Shown one piece after another: positions 25,101-36,932 of a stretch of DNA of 64,000 nucleotides. The notes under the pieces were generated by a model. It made no database searches, was not told the origin of the DNA, and saw only the letters and a list, made by a program, of their open reading frames with translations. The translations under genes were made by a program, and so were the position numbers. This DNA is from Tubulanus polymorphus (Eukaryota; Nemertea; Palaeonemertea; Tubulaniformes; Tubulanidae), in the NCBI RefSeq assembly GCF_964204645.1, contig NC_134025.1, positions 9,863,001-9,927,000 of the forward strand, written 5' to 3'. Numbering within the stretch: position 1 is the first letter of the stretch; each line of letters opens with the position of its first letter.

Positions 25101-28100
25101 ATGCAGATATTTTTAATGTGCTTGCTGGGTTGATTTCATCGTGAATTACTATTTGCAATTTCTATGTCGTATATTAATTAATTTATTATTAGATTGTCAC
25201 CTGCACATCTGCACCAATTCCAGCAGAAGCGAGTACGCCACCTGGCAAAATCCGATGGCTTCGAAAGCTGCACGAGAGATTTGAAGTGGTGTATCGTAGA
25301 CCGTCGGATCGTTGGTCATCGTCGATACGACAGCCGTATAGGTCAAGGCAAATAGCGATATGAGGAAGACAATAGCATTGAATCTGTAAAAGATGATAAG
25401 TTGCGAAAGACTTTACTAGATTAAAAAGCCTATGAGAACTTAATAGTGTTGGTACTATTACGTTCAAACGCGAGCGATTGAGTGATGGAAACATCCATGG
25501 TCCAGTTCCATAGTTCTGAGTTAAGTTTTGAAAATGAATTAACTTTAACTCAGAGTTAACTCCAAGTCACGACTGTGGAACTCGGTCCATATGACTAATG
25601 ATCTGAAACTTACTGAAATCGCCATTTGGCGAATTTTCTCCATTTACGGCGAACGAGAAGTCGCACTACGTTATGATAACCGATCTCCTGGAAAAGAAAT
25701 AAGAAGATCAGCTAGTTCGATCGATAGAATTACTACGTAGTCCTTTTTTTGTCGTTTCTGCTTCGGGGGGCGTATTTTTCTTGAGGGTAGAATTATTTCG
25801 GGCCACTATGAAAGACACGGACTGCAGCTGTCACCTCCCAAGAGTCTATAATCTTTTTTATTTTTCACGAGATCACATAGATTGTTAATCTGAGGACATT
25901 CAGTGATTCGATCAGTTGCGACAATGCCATGTGATCTCGTTCATGCCTCACGTTATTGCCAAACTGAGCGATGAGTTGTAGAGCGGACTTTGACGATCGA
26001 TTGAAGTCCGGGTGATCGGGACCGCGGCCTTTTTCATCGCCCTCCAAAACTTGATAGTACACGCGGTAGTTTTCGGTACATCTGCTACATAGTTCTAGCA
26101 TACAGTCCAAAACGCCGAGCGCCGTTTTCTAGAAAACATTGGATGAAAGAAAAAACCCATACACAACGCGTGGAGTGGATTATGGCTGAAATATTTATTG
26201 AAACTGTATCTGAATATTAGAAAAAGCCCGCAAGAAACTCGTGGGAATAACATTCGCTGTTTTAAATTGTTAATCAACATTCGAATCCGCACAAGTTGCG
26301 TCTCTAACGGCTGGTGATTAATTCAACGAAATCCGAAGCTCGTCGGCTATACAGATTGAATATGATATTACCTGCATGCCAGTGTGTATAAGGTGGTGGA
26401 AACTGAATTCAGCCGTCTGCGTTTCGGTGCTCGCATAGATCTGTCGGACCCTGGAAAAATGATGGGGGCAAACCGCGTAAAATATATATCGCCGTTGGCA
26501 ATAAACCGTCCTGGCGAAGCTCAGATTTGGCATTTGATCGCATCTGGGAGCTATTCGTTGTATTTTAGTATTCCGGCCGCATAGAGTTTCGATGTTTTGT
26601 ACCCAAGTGCTCGGTAATGTTGGAAATGGACATTTAGTCTGCCAGCCTGCCGATGCGCAAAGAAAAACGATCAATTACTAATGGCATCGGAAAAACTCCG
26701 ATAGAAAAATAGACGATTCCAATGGTTCGTAAACATTGTACACCAAGCCAGACGTAGAAACGTTAAACCTTTGGCTGGTTTTATGGCCACGTATTAACTT
26801 GAATCTCTTGGGCCGGTTTTTATAGACGACACTTAACTTGAACCTAGGGATATTGAGTATATATAAACCGTGGTAACATTGGTTCTTTGAAATTTGTATT
26901 TTCACTTATGTATACGAGAAAACTAATCAGGTAGTTAGCAATGTAGGTGTGTTAGTGTGTCTGATTAGTTAAGACATCGCATTTTACACGTGACCAGAAA
27001 GCAAAAACCCTAAGCGGATTTAATCACAGATTTTCACGGCCAATATCCATCAGTAACCGAATACATGGTCGATGGTGGCTGTCTTCCTGTAATGAACGAT
27101 CGCTCGAACATCACCACCCGCTATCATTGCCATCAACGTCTGCTTTATATTGCTTTATAAATTCATTTGCGGCCCCTCGCATTTGATATTATTACTCACT
27201 AAAAGCTTACGTACGTGGCTGCCGGAATATATTGCAAAAGCGAAGCCGCAATTTCATCCGATTTCTTTGTGAGGGCAATCTTAAAAGGTGACGCCGAGTC
27301 TTGATCTTTTGCCAGTGGATGGGCGTCGTATTCCAGTAAACGGGTACAAACTCCGATCAAACCGCGTCTGACTGCGTAGTGTAATGGAGTCTGTTTCTGA
27401 TCGTCAGTTGATGTTGGATTGGCCCCGCGAAACAGTAAGATTCGGACGAATGTTTCCACCTGAAATAGATAGTCGACGACGAATATGTAGATTTGTAAAA
27501 TAAATCAGATTTGAGCTTCGGTGTTATTTAGAGTGGGTTTGGGTTTTCACAATTATATATTTATATGTAAACACTGTGTCACCGTAATCAGAATTGATTA
27601 CGAATAAAAAATATACTTTTCCGATAAGCCGTTTCGCGAAAGGCTGTGGATACCTTTATTTCCGTGTAGACCGTTGACACGACGGAGAGTAGCGCTTTAT
27701 CTAAGCCGCCTTGTGCTTCTACCAAACGATCAAGAAGAACTTCAATTTCCGCCTCTTGCTTGCCGATCAGATAAACTCTCATCTTCCGCGCGATCTGCGA
27801 CACATAAACATCACGAAATCAGCGATAGAAGAAAGCGCACAGGTGTCGATATAAAAATTTTCAGAAGATCTCCGTCACGAGTTTTTCTTAGAAAAGAAAA
27901 CCGTCTTTCAACTGTATTTCAGACGTGGCTGAATATGGTTGAAGATATTGGAAATACGTAATTACGACAAATGGTTTGCAGTTTCTATGAAAGATTATTT
28001 TGTACACTACATAGACTTATCGATGATGAGTGATCGTGAATTATTGATGTTACTTTATTTAGCGACACAGCGTGAAACAGACACCGAGCAAGAATGACGT

Positions 28101-31100
28101 CACGCATCGTAAAAACGGGGAACGCTATTATTAAAATCCATGATACACGGCTTTAGATAACAATTTGTAAAAATCGGCTAACGTTTCTGGGAATCAGATT
28201 TCCTTAGCGACGAGAATAGACATACATAACCACCGATGGAAAATTGATTTCCTAACCGTAAAATGATATTGCTCAGGCAACCAAGTCAGCAAATAATCGG
28301 GTATAAGCGAAACCGAAGCGGAAACGTCAAAGGTGATATTAATGGAAATGGTCTTGTTGTGGATACGAAAATTACCGCAAAGCAACATTGCAGACTAATT
28401 CTAGTGGATCAAGAAAATCTAATCGAAAAGATGTCGCGTAGCAAATACGCAGAGATAGGAGACGAAGTCAGGCGTATTTTGATGCCATTTTATATTCTAA
28501 TATGGAAGAAGAGAACATTACTTTGAACGGGAAGCGAGGACCAGTTAATATCCACGATCACTCAGATTTGCCCCGAAACATTTCAGCTTACGGACAATGA
28601 GTAATGAAAACACTTGAATTGCATTCGGTTCCTTAATATCCTGTTTTAAACAGGAAATCAATCAAATAACCCGATTCTGACTTCGTTAAAAAATTACTGC
28701 AGATCTATCAATAGTATCTGACGCAATTGATGGCTACAATGGTTCGCCTAATCATGGACGTGTAAATCTAGTTTATATACGTACGTCCATGGCCTAATGA
28801 TCCATATATATTTCTTCATTTCTATGATATTTACTATCTAAAAGCATATGTCTGTGCTAGTACATGTATATGTAAACTCTTACCTGAGTTTGAAAACCTT
28901 GATCGTCGCGGAGGCCTGATACGTCATCGATGAACTCCGATATGTCGATTGGTCCGCGTTCGTCGTCATCTTCGTTAACGGAATACCCCCTATTGTAAAC
29001 ACCTAATCCTGATAAACCGAAATTTAAAAAGAGTGAAAAACATTTGATATCAATGAACTAATGTAGATATTGGAGGATATCATTTGGTTTTTGGTTATTT
29101 TGTTTCATAAAATGAATGGAAAATATGCGTTTTTCCAATAAAACTATATGGCAGTAAATTCGGACCATAACGTAACATTCCTGATTTTCGTTAAGAACAT
29201 ATCAGGAATTTTGAATTATAGCCATAATCAGCCACCATAGAAAAACTATACCCACCATTTTCTACTTCTGCCGCATAGATAGCTTGAAGTTCAATGTCCA
29301 TGTACTCCGTCCCGTCGGAGATTCTCTTCGATGACGCACCGGGTCGGCTGCGTTGGGAATGGGCCCTGCGGAACGGTTTCTTTCGTCGCTCCACAGTGGC
29401 AGCACTCGACCTCGAGGCCATGCTGTTAACGATTAATGAAAAGTAAAGAAAAAAAACGAAAGAGATTAAGTCGGGATTTCATCAAAGGATAAACTTTCAA
29501 TGATACTAGCAAGCATCGAGGGTTTCTGCGTTTGATCTGTGGGAGGCAGTTCTCAATCAACATGTTCTATATCGACTACGTGCTAATTTTTCACAGCGGG
29601 TTTAATTTTCGCTTCCATTGAAGCGAAGTTTTTCTTCCGGAAATAAGACATTAGTCGTCAATTTCGATATATCGACATACCGTAAATCAAAATGGAAATA
29701 TCAATTCTTCAGCGGCAGGGATTTCATCCACTTTTTTCGACCGACTGAATGTTCGCATTATTTTCCAATAGAGACGTTCGACCCGTTAATAGTGTCGTTC
29801 GATTTGTGGAGAAAACCGCTATACAGCTATATGGTATTTTCCCCTCAACAAATACGTCTCATGCGAAGATATTCTGTCTTGTCATGTGGTCTGCCAATAG
29901 TAGTCGATTAAGCGTCGTCTCGCTTTGACGAGATAGAAAATTTCCCCCATCCGAGTAAATTGAAGCACTATTCTGGATGTCATTTAACATTGATTTCAGT
30001 TATTTGAATAACGAGACAAGTGACACACGCAGACAGATGAACTGATAAATGCGGGAACCAACCGGCAGCTACCTTTGTCGTGCCGGGATTATGGATGGCT
30101 TACGATTGCGAGCCTTCGTCATCAATTGTCCATTATATAGTTCGAGCGATGAGACGTTAAAAGATACGAGCTTTTCCGGCAGAGATCTTCTATTTATTAA
30201 ATGGATCGCTACGCTTATCCCATATGCCATATTGTAATCCTAGAGAAATGGCCTATTAGTTTTCAGCGACCATTTACACCCAGACATTGATGAACTCCCA
30301 TGCGAGTCAAAAAGGCATACAAGGTTTTTTGTTAGTTCGTCTAGATTTTTACTGTTTCCTGCCAGTATCTGATAGCATTCCAATTATTAGTTTGTTTTCG
30401 TTTTCGTACGGCAGACAAAATACGCTATTAATATTGAAGAAGCGTTAGTCGCTAGGGAGAGTCTGTCAACTGAATTGCCATATCGCTGCTGTCTGTGATA
30501 TTTGCCTTCTACTTCACTTGTGATAATATTTCGTTGACTTGTTATTCCAGTAACTTACGGCGTGCCAAACTCTCAACTGTTGATTTGAACCGTGCGGTTG
30601 TTGATACATAACGCGTTTGGCCGGGGGCATTTTTTATCCGTTTTTTACTCATCTTTGAATAAATCTCATGGCTAGCTGACTATCACAAGACGAAACCTAT
30701 ATCGAAAATAGCTCGCAGCCCCTTGTCAATCAGTATTCCACTTGTATGCAGATAACAAACAAACAAGTATCAACTGAACTATCAAGAGATGTAACATAAA
30801 ACCGAAAAACGATTCTAATCTGCACGCATGTCTTTGGATAGTATCATTATAGTTATATATATTCCGTTATAAGTGAAACTAACGTCACCAACAAAACAAC
30901 TACATGAAATTAAACAAAAAATTTTAACAATTGAATTTATTCAATTGAACGTACAGAATAAAATTACTGATACAAAAAACTAATTAATTTTATGATAGGC
31001 AAAATGTCCTTCCAAATACACGAATTTACGTCACAAATTAATACAAAAGCGCACCACGTAAGAACGTCAACGTAAACCATTTCCGGGTTACGTTGCAGAA

Positions 31101-34100
31101 CAAACCGCGGTTTTGCGCCGACTATGGTTTATGGGTTAGAGACTATTTCAGCAATTATCTCGACACCGGAGCCCGGCTAAGATTGAGTGATCTTGCGCTA
31201 TAAAACTTGTGCCGCTAAATTAGTTGCACACGCGAGCATCGAGGCGGGCTGCTCAGAAAAAGCTAGATTTAATCATGCGCGCCGCCAGATTGATTTCTTT
31301 TCATCTCTTACTCAATTCAAATATTTAAACTACTTTCCATTTCAAATATTGGACCTATTCAATCGATTGGCGGTGGTGGAACATTTTCTCATCAAACAAA
31401 CCAAAGAGAAGCCGTAGCGTGGATGAATGCGTTCGACATCGTCTTAATACACCCTCAAAGAAAATTGCATTATAACGCATTTTCGAGATGTTTCTGTCAG
31501 TGGCTAAGAGTGTGCGCTATATAGCGGCAGCCAAACCACTCTGGTAGGAGTAACAGACTTAAAAATCATAATCGTTAGGAATTCCAGATAAACCATACGT
31601 CAATATTACGCTTGAACAGGCAAGTGTTCTTTCGACGCGGAAAGAAATAAGTTAATGCCGTCATCGTTATCTATGGTGGTTTATAAGGGTCATGACGTAA
31701 AATTCCTAGTATGCAACCATGGGCACCAGAACGCCAGAAAAAGAAAAAACGAATTTTCTTTAAAAGTTCGTTTTGGCGCACCAAAAAACTTTCGTTTTGG
31801 CGTTTCGGCACCCTCATTTGCATATCAAGACATTTTTTGTTATGGCCCGAGTCAGCCACCATCGTTTTCTGCATCGTAACGGAACATCTAAGGTGGCATA
31901 TGACATTTTAAGGCTGCATCAGAATCACTCAAATGCATAGTAAACCCGATCGTTTCATAAGATACAGTGTAAGAGTGTTAAACATTAATATCTTTCTACA
32001 ATACAGCATGATTGGGTTTTCGATGTTTGTTCATATTAGTTCAAGTACTTTCAAGGAAGATCTTTTTCAATAAATGAGATATTCATTTCGCTTCTGATGG
32101 ATACGAGATCTTCTATTCTTCAATTCCATATATGGCATAGATACCCATCCTCCTCGGCAGGGATTCGAACCTGATGGCATCGCTCGACCGTGGCGGTCTC
32201 AATGCTGTCATGTTCGACATCCAGGCTAGTTTTGAATAGTTAAGTGAACGGGAAATGTCATTAATATTTGGTTTAGTCTTCAACTAGCAGCTCCAATTCT
32301 TAGGCCTAGTGTCATAACCATTACTTAACTGAGAGTATATGAAATATTCAATTAACGAAGACAATTGAATTAGCGGTTAAACATGGCACAGGCAGAAAAT
32401 GGGACTGAACGCGGGAAGTATAGACTGACGATCCTGTGTCAAAAGAGGAGACGACCAAATTAGTTCGCGTGAGACTCACTCCATCGAGAAAAATGCGACT
32501 CTTGTTACCGTGATTGCGTCGTAATTAGAGACACGAATACTCTTTACACGAAAAGCTCTTACCGTCGACGGTATCATTCCTTCCGAAATTCAGTAAAAAT
32601 TGATGCCTCATTTAGCTGCTTACCTCGCCTCAGTTTCCAGCAATAATACATTTACAGATAATTCTAATGGTGAAATGCTGTTTAAGATTATTCTTTGACG
32701 CTCGATTTTGGATCAAAACTTTACTCAAAAGGTTTCCGTCTCGGAGCTACTATCAATCGCAAATGGGCAAATGAAAAGATGTTTTGATTTGACAAATAGG
32801 TAACTTTGATTATACGGTTGCATGGACCAAACGGAAGAACAAATGGCTACCTCACCCTTGACCTTTCATTGTATTGAGAAAAAAGTGAAGTTTTAGTTGC
32901 ATTTACACTGTTCCGAACTTATCAATAATTCTCATTTGCCGGCATCGATACCGTAACCTCGTGGACTACTAATATTTACAGATATGTTTATGCAAATATA
33001 TATGGATGAAACTAATCAGCCGTATCTATATATATCGACATACCTGTTATTGGCGTTCCGGGTCGTTTGGTCGAATTTTGTGCACTCGCGCGTTATCTAT
33101 CACCGACTGCCTCCGATCAGACGTCCAGCAGATCCTGAACATATCAGCGACACTCGTCGAATTAATGCCGAAAGTGGATCTGGACTATCGTCGCCATCGT
33201 CGTCAACGCTGTCTAAGGTTGAAGTAGCTATTCATTTGACCGCGCTCACTACTTCGAGTAGGATTATGGATTATATCTTATTAGTATTAATACTTGTAAC
33301 CCAGACATGCCTCGGGCCGAAAGCACACTCACAACATCGACGTAAATACGTCTTAAGTACCAAATACGCATCATTCTTCATTAACCACACAAAGATTCGT
33401 TTGATTCGTTGTATCTTAATTCAACTTGTCTTTATGGAATACAGTACAATTCGTATTGCCATCATATTTTAAGATACGCACTGAATTGTCCATTGAAGAA
33501 TTAAGAAATAAGAATTAAGATATTTTCCACGTGAACCGTTCGTAAATGCAAATAGAAAATGAGGTACCCGCACCGCTACCGTGGCAATCGAGGATTCCAC
33601 GTATGGCAGGCGAGGATCCGCTAGGTGTCGCTAGCAGGTACTCGGTCTTCTGCGTTCGATTTCTTCTACATTTCAATTTAAACTAATGAACTTTTCTCTC
33701 TACAGAATCGATTATCAATGAAAACTATACCACTGAGTAGATGAATGAATTTATTGTATATATACTTGGTAGGTCCTGTGATAATATATGGATTCGGGAG
33801 TCTAGAAATCCAGTTCAAAGTTCATTGAAAATGAATTTTGACAACGGAAGACCTACTGTTCGTCACGCCATCTGGTGGGATAGCTCGTTGCGCGGATTCC
33901 CCATTTCTTAGATCATGTAATCTTTCAAACGTACTCCAGTATCCGATTTATTTATTCATATACATAAATATCAAATTACTTTCATCGAGTTGTCTTATAG
34001 CTACGTCGGTTATAACGTAGGTCAAGCAATTATATATATCTTTGTACTCTCTGGGCCCAGTTATATATACAGTGATATGATATTTGTAACCCGGATTGTA

Positions 34101-36932
34101 CGTGAACCTAAGTTTTTGAGCTGGATAAAATGAAATATAGTAAAATACCTTTTTCAAAACCCTCGCATCACGATGAGTGTCATCACAGTACCGCATTGAA
34201 TGGGTAGTGTACATTTTTAACGAATGCTCTTCCTGATAAGTAGCAAGTTTAAACTGATGAAATAAAAATCATCATCGTCATATCGTAGCAAGTACAGAAA
34301 TTAGCAGTTCGTACACATTAATTGTCCTCAAACTGACGTTTCGTACCAGCTGTACTCGGTACTATTCAAGAGGCTTTGCTCGTTGATTGGCCAATAGGCT
34401 GCAGAACAAACTTCATTTCTTTCGCTCCGGAATAGTATCAACTAATATCATTAAATGGCGTAAAACTGATTTGATCAATGCGCGACCGGAGCACTGCTGA
34501 ACGACCTATTTATTTACAGGTAACGTCGTTGATTCTACTTCATGGACGCCTGTCTAACCGTTTTAGTATCGATTTGGATTTAGCTTTTGTAGAAATTTGA
34601 TTACGTATGTACGTACGTCGTCACGACACTCTTCACCTCACGTTGGAAAGAACATTATTAGGACGGGCTATTCGTTCGTGCGCAATATCTAAGCCCTCCA
34701 GAGCCCTCGGTTGCCTTGTATTAAAAGTGGCTGGACACGCTGAGAGGGCTGTTTAAGCAGGATTCTCAACTCAAATAATTCCTATTATAAGCCACGTTTT
34801 TCAGAGTGTTGGGGAAATGTTGCAATTATCAACGTGATGTGATATATCGCAACTACACTTATTGTTTGTTAGTTAGTCGCGATCACACGGAGACGTAATT
34901 GGCCCGGGCCAAATCGGCACGGCCCAAGTAAAATTTTGGCCGTACCTTTATAGAGCGCGCTCACACCCAACCCGGGGCCCATTTGGCACCTGTGTGAACA
35001 GTTGTTCCGGCCAAAATGCTCGTGTGGTCGCGGCTATATGGCCAAGGAACATAATCTGGTTTTAATCCCAAAACGTCTGCCAAAATCTCATCAAACGTCT
35101 CATCAAAGTAAAAGAATAGAAATATGCGGCAATCGGCTATGGAAGATCAATGTTCACTTATTCGCTCCGAGATAGGCGACATTTAATATACGCCACAGAA
35201 TGTTGTTAGTTCCTCACTCCCATTCGTTATCAGTCGTAGCCCAGTATCGTAAATTACTCAATTCAGACGAAAGAGATTTATTGTGTTAATTTAAGCATAT
35301 TTCCTCCTCTACTTTAGCAGCTACAAAGCTAAATGCAGCGGTGAATTTGGAAATCAACTAAAAAGGGTTACGGCAGGAGGGAAAGACATTCAATTGATTT
35401 TCATCAAAGGAATACGCATTCCTAATACCAAACCCGATATTGATATTTGCAGAGACAGAATGTTCAGTTATTCGACATAAACCCAAACAAAATGGACGTA
35501 TAAATGTTTGGTATGAGGTATGAGGATGAGGTTTTGGTATGAGATTTGGTATGAGGAGCTACCAAAAATCGTTATTTATACGAAAATATGTTAGATGCCA
35601 TATTGGAAATGAAGTATATCATAATATGTTGCAAGCTATAGCACCACTGAGGATTTCAAATAATTTTCTAAATTTTCTCAAAGCATCAAAGAAATCGGCT
35701 TCTGAAAAAACGTTACTGTTTTCGGTGCGTGTCTTAAGAAGTAGAGTAGTAACTGGTGTTTCTGGGGAAAAAACTTCCACCATATTTTTCGCGATATGAT
35801 GAGAAAGCTTTGCTTCGATTTTTTTTTCTAATTAAGAAAAGCATTTTTGCCCATTGCCCGAGGCAACTACTATTTATGTAAAGCAAATGAATGGTCGCCG
35901 TATAACTAATAACAAATCGATGATAATTCTCCAGATGCCTTTGAATGTCACTGGGCCCATACCTTGCATATCATGCATTAATTTGGTAGCACCGAAAACC
36001 CTCGGCGGTTCTCTACTGTGTTGGAATATATTCACACCTTCGAATAGATGCAACCCTCAGCAGTTCACCACAACGTTGGAATAGCAACTTGGAATAGCAA
36101 AATCGCTCCCAAGAATCAATCGAACACTCAATTTAGGATTTTATAATTTTTGGAAAATAGCTTTATATAGTGTATAAACCGTATCTATTCAAAATTGACA
36201 TTTTGGGATCATCAATGATCATTGAAAACAACTATGTATATCAAGGCACCGAATTGCCTACGTGCAATATTCTCCTCCCTATAGACCTGCATAGCAAAAA
36301 TCTATAAATTTGTACTCGAATGAAATAATAAACGCTGCAAGTGTCAATTACCACTCGATTAGAGTTTCGATTTGTCAGCTAAGCCTCATGGGCGTGGCCG
36401 TTAAGAAGAGAGATATCATGCGTATAGTTTTTGGTATAGAATAATTCCATTCAAGTCGTTCATAACTACTAACTAACATTCCCTATATGTTCTTTACTTG
36501 AGGAGTAACTGATACGTAGGCAACCGTAGCTTTTGAAATAACTATGGCACTGGAACAAGTGTGACTTAGTCGTCATTTTTATGTAGACATGACCTTGGCC
36601 GTTGGGGGATACCGCAGGTACCATTTCCAAACCATGCACTCAAAGTCCATGATGCCCAAACGAAAGAGGCAAATCGGGAACAGAAACCCGTTACTTCTTT
36701 GAAGTTACTCCCTGCGATTTTGATTCTGGATCATGAATTTTGCCAATTCCAAAAACTCTGCGTATATATATATATATCAACCAGCGAATGTTAACAGAGA
36801 TTGTGACCGAGAAGTCGTTCGTTACGATGTATATGATTTATAATTGTAGCTGCGGGCGACAGCGAAACACGGGGGAAGGAAAACACGATTTGACACGTAC
36901 CTTCGTATGTCGTAAGATGTGTCGTCGTCCAT
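22133..36932 (-). CDS. ankyrin-repeat TRP-like cation channel
   Basis: Plasma-membrane cation channel of the ion-transport superfamily. Exons, 5' to 3': 36932-36901, 29422-29256, 29008-28884, 27794-27654, 27459-27215, 26450-26372, 26128-25877, 25687-25614, 25383-25201, 25063-24887, 24514-24359, 24118-24029, 23855-23672, 23279-23083, 23000-22133. All phases join: 2,970 nt, 989 residues. Order: basic/Ser-rich N-terminus, about two clear ankyrin repeats (156-236, TPLHYAVRRG), linker helices, S1 about 372-392, S2 413-431, S3 442-462, S4 470-490, S5 508-530, pore 545-573 (FWHILFTGVRTLVEGEPIVTY), S6 575-607 (LLNILIAQLSDTY), post-S6 coiled coil about 665-700, and an acidic low-complexity tail of about 290 residues in one 868-nt last exon. 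The pore and S6 fit no TRP subfamily I can name with confidence. Exon 7's donor (GTGATC) is weak; exon 1 is inferred from a good Kozak ATG, a GTACGT donor and matching phase, and alternatives exist. Confidence 0.85.
25497..25590. mobile_element. small foldback/MITE (family D) in channel intron
   Basis: About 94 bp, beginning ATGGTCCAGTTCCATAGTT and ending in its imperfect reverse complement (…CTGTGGAACTCGGTCCAT), with GAGTTAA pairing further in. No coding capacity. It lies between the channel exons starting at 25687 and 25383. Confidence 0.7.
29148..29238. mobile_element. MITE family C, short copy, in channel intron
   Basis: A 91-bp foldback ending in CAGCCACCAT. The reverse complement of the right end (ATGGTGGCTGATTATGGCTA) matches the ends of the copies at 31673 and 46059; the left end is degenerate (ATGGCAGTAAATTCGGACC). 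CATTCCTGA and TCAGGAATT pair in the interior. It sits directly downstream of the donor of the exon 29422-29256. Confidence 0.65.
31673..31862. mobile_element. MITE family C, copy 2
   Basis: About 190 bp. The left end starts ATGGTGG and the right end is GTCAGCCACCAT. Aligning the left end with the reverse complement of the right end shows a long imperfect inverted repeat of about 60 bp, including ATGGTGG, GG.CATRAC, TATGCAA and a shared GCC. The inverted symmetry produces open frames on both strands, which are artefacts. Confidence 0.8.
32140..32235 (-). repeat. tRNA-derived fragment (probable SINE head or tRNA relic)
   Basis: On the minus strand there is a perfect RNA polymerase III B box (GGTTCGAATCC, plus-strand positions 32161-32171) set in a T-arm-like context, preceded by GAGACCGCCACGGTCGAGCGATGCC. 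A clear A box and a closable acceptor stem are not visible, so this is not a functional tRNA gene. Confidence 0.5.
33044..33240 (-). other. candidate non-coding first exon of the channel gene
   Basis: A locally CpG-rich segment that on the minus strand ends in a strong donor (AACAG then GTATGTCG, exon end at 33044). All minus-strand frames close before the donor, so it would be untranslated. The channel exon at 29422 begins with C followed directly by an ATG, so a non-coding leader spliced to it would start translation there. This is an inference; no upstream boundary can be set. Confidence 0.25.
33546..33637 (+). other. orphan exon-like segment
   Basis: Starts at an ATG and stays open for 30 codons and two bases (MQIENEVPAPLPWQSRIPRM then AGEDPLGVAS) to a possible donor GTACTC. 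Composition is coding-like compared with its surroundings. The minus frame is also open, no joining exon was found, and the donor is weak. It lies inside the channel's first intron. Confidence 0.2.
34876..35034. mobile_element. MITE family B, copy 1
   Basis: About 159 bp, GC-rich. The left end GTCGCGATCACACGG and the reverse complement of the right end GCCGCGACCACACGA form terminal inverted repeats. Internal TTGGCCCGGGCCAA and TGTGTGAACA blocks are shared, in reverse orientation, with 63628-63944. No ORF; target-site duplication not clear. Confidence 0.8.
35505..35562. repeat. short degenerate tandem repeat (TTTGGTATGAGG-like)
   Basis: Three to four imperfect copies of a unit related to TTTGGTATGAGG, read directly. 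Confidence 0.75.

Larger units (their letters stand above)
29423..36900 (-). other. first intron of the channel gene (inferred)
   Basis: About 7.5 kb between the inferred first coding exon and the next exon, whose 3' splice site (pyrimidine tract then TTAACAG) lies just before position 29422. Contents: a MITE at 31673-31862, a tRNA-derived fragment near 32.2 kb, a CpG-rich segment with a good minus-strand donor at 33044, a plus-strand exon-like segment at 33546-33637, a second MITE family at 34876-35034 and a short tandem repeat near 35.5 kb. I see no other supported gene. Confidence 0.5.

Noticed and set aside
31655-31911. Open frames on both strands near 31.7 kb
   Set aside because: They arise from the inverted symmetry of the family C MITE at 31673-31862.
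32984-33472. 162-codon plus-strand frame
   Set aside because: Two plus frames overlap here with similar openness, no domain is visible, and CpG-rich composition explains the lack of stops.
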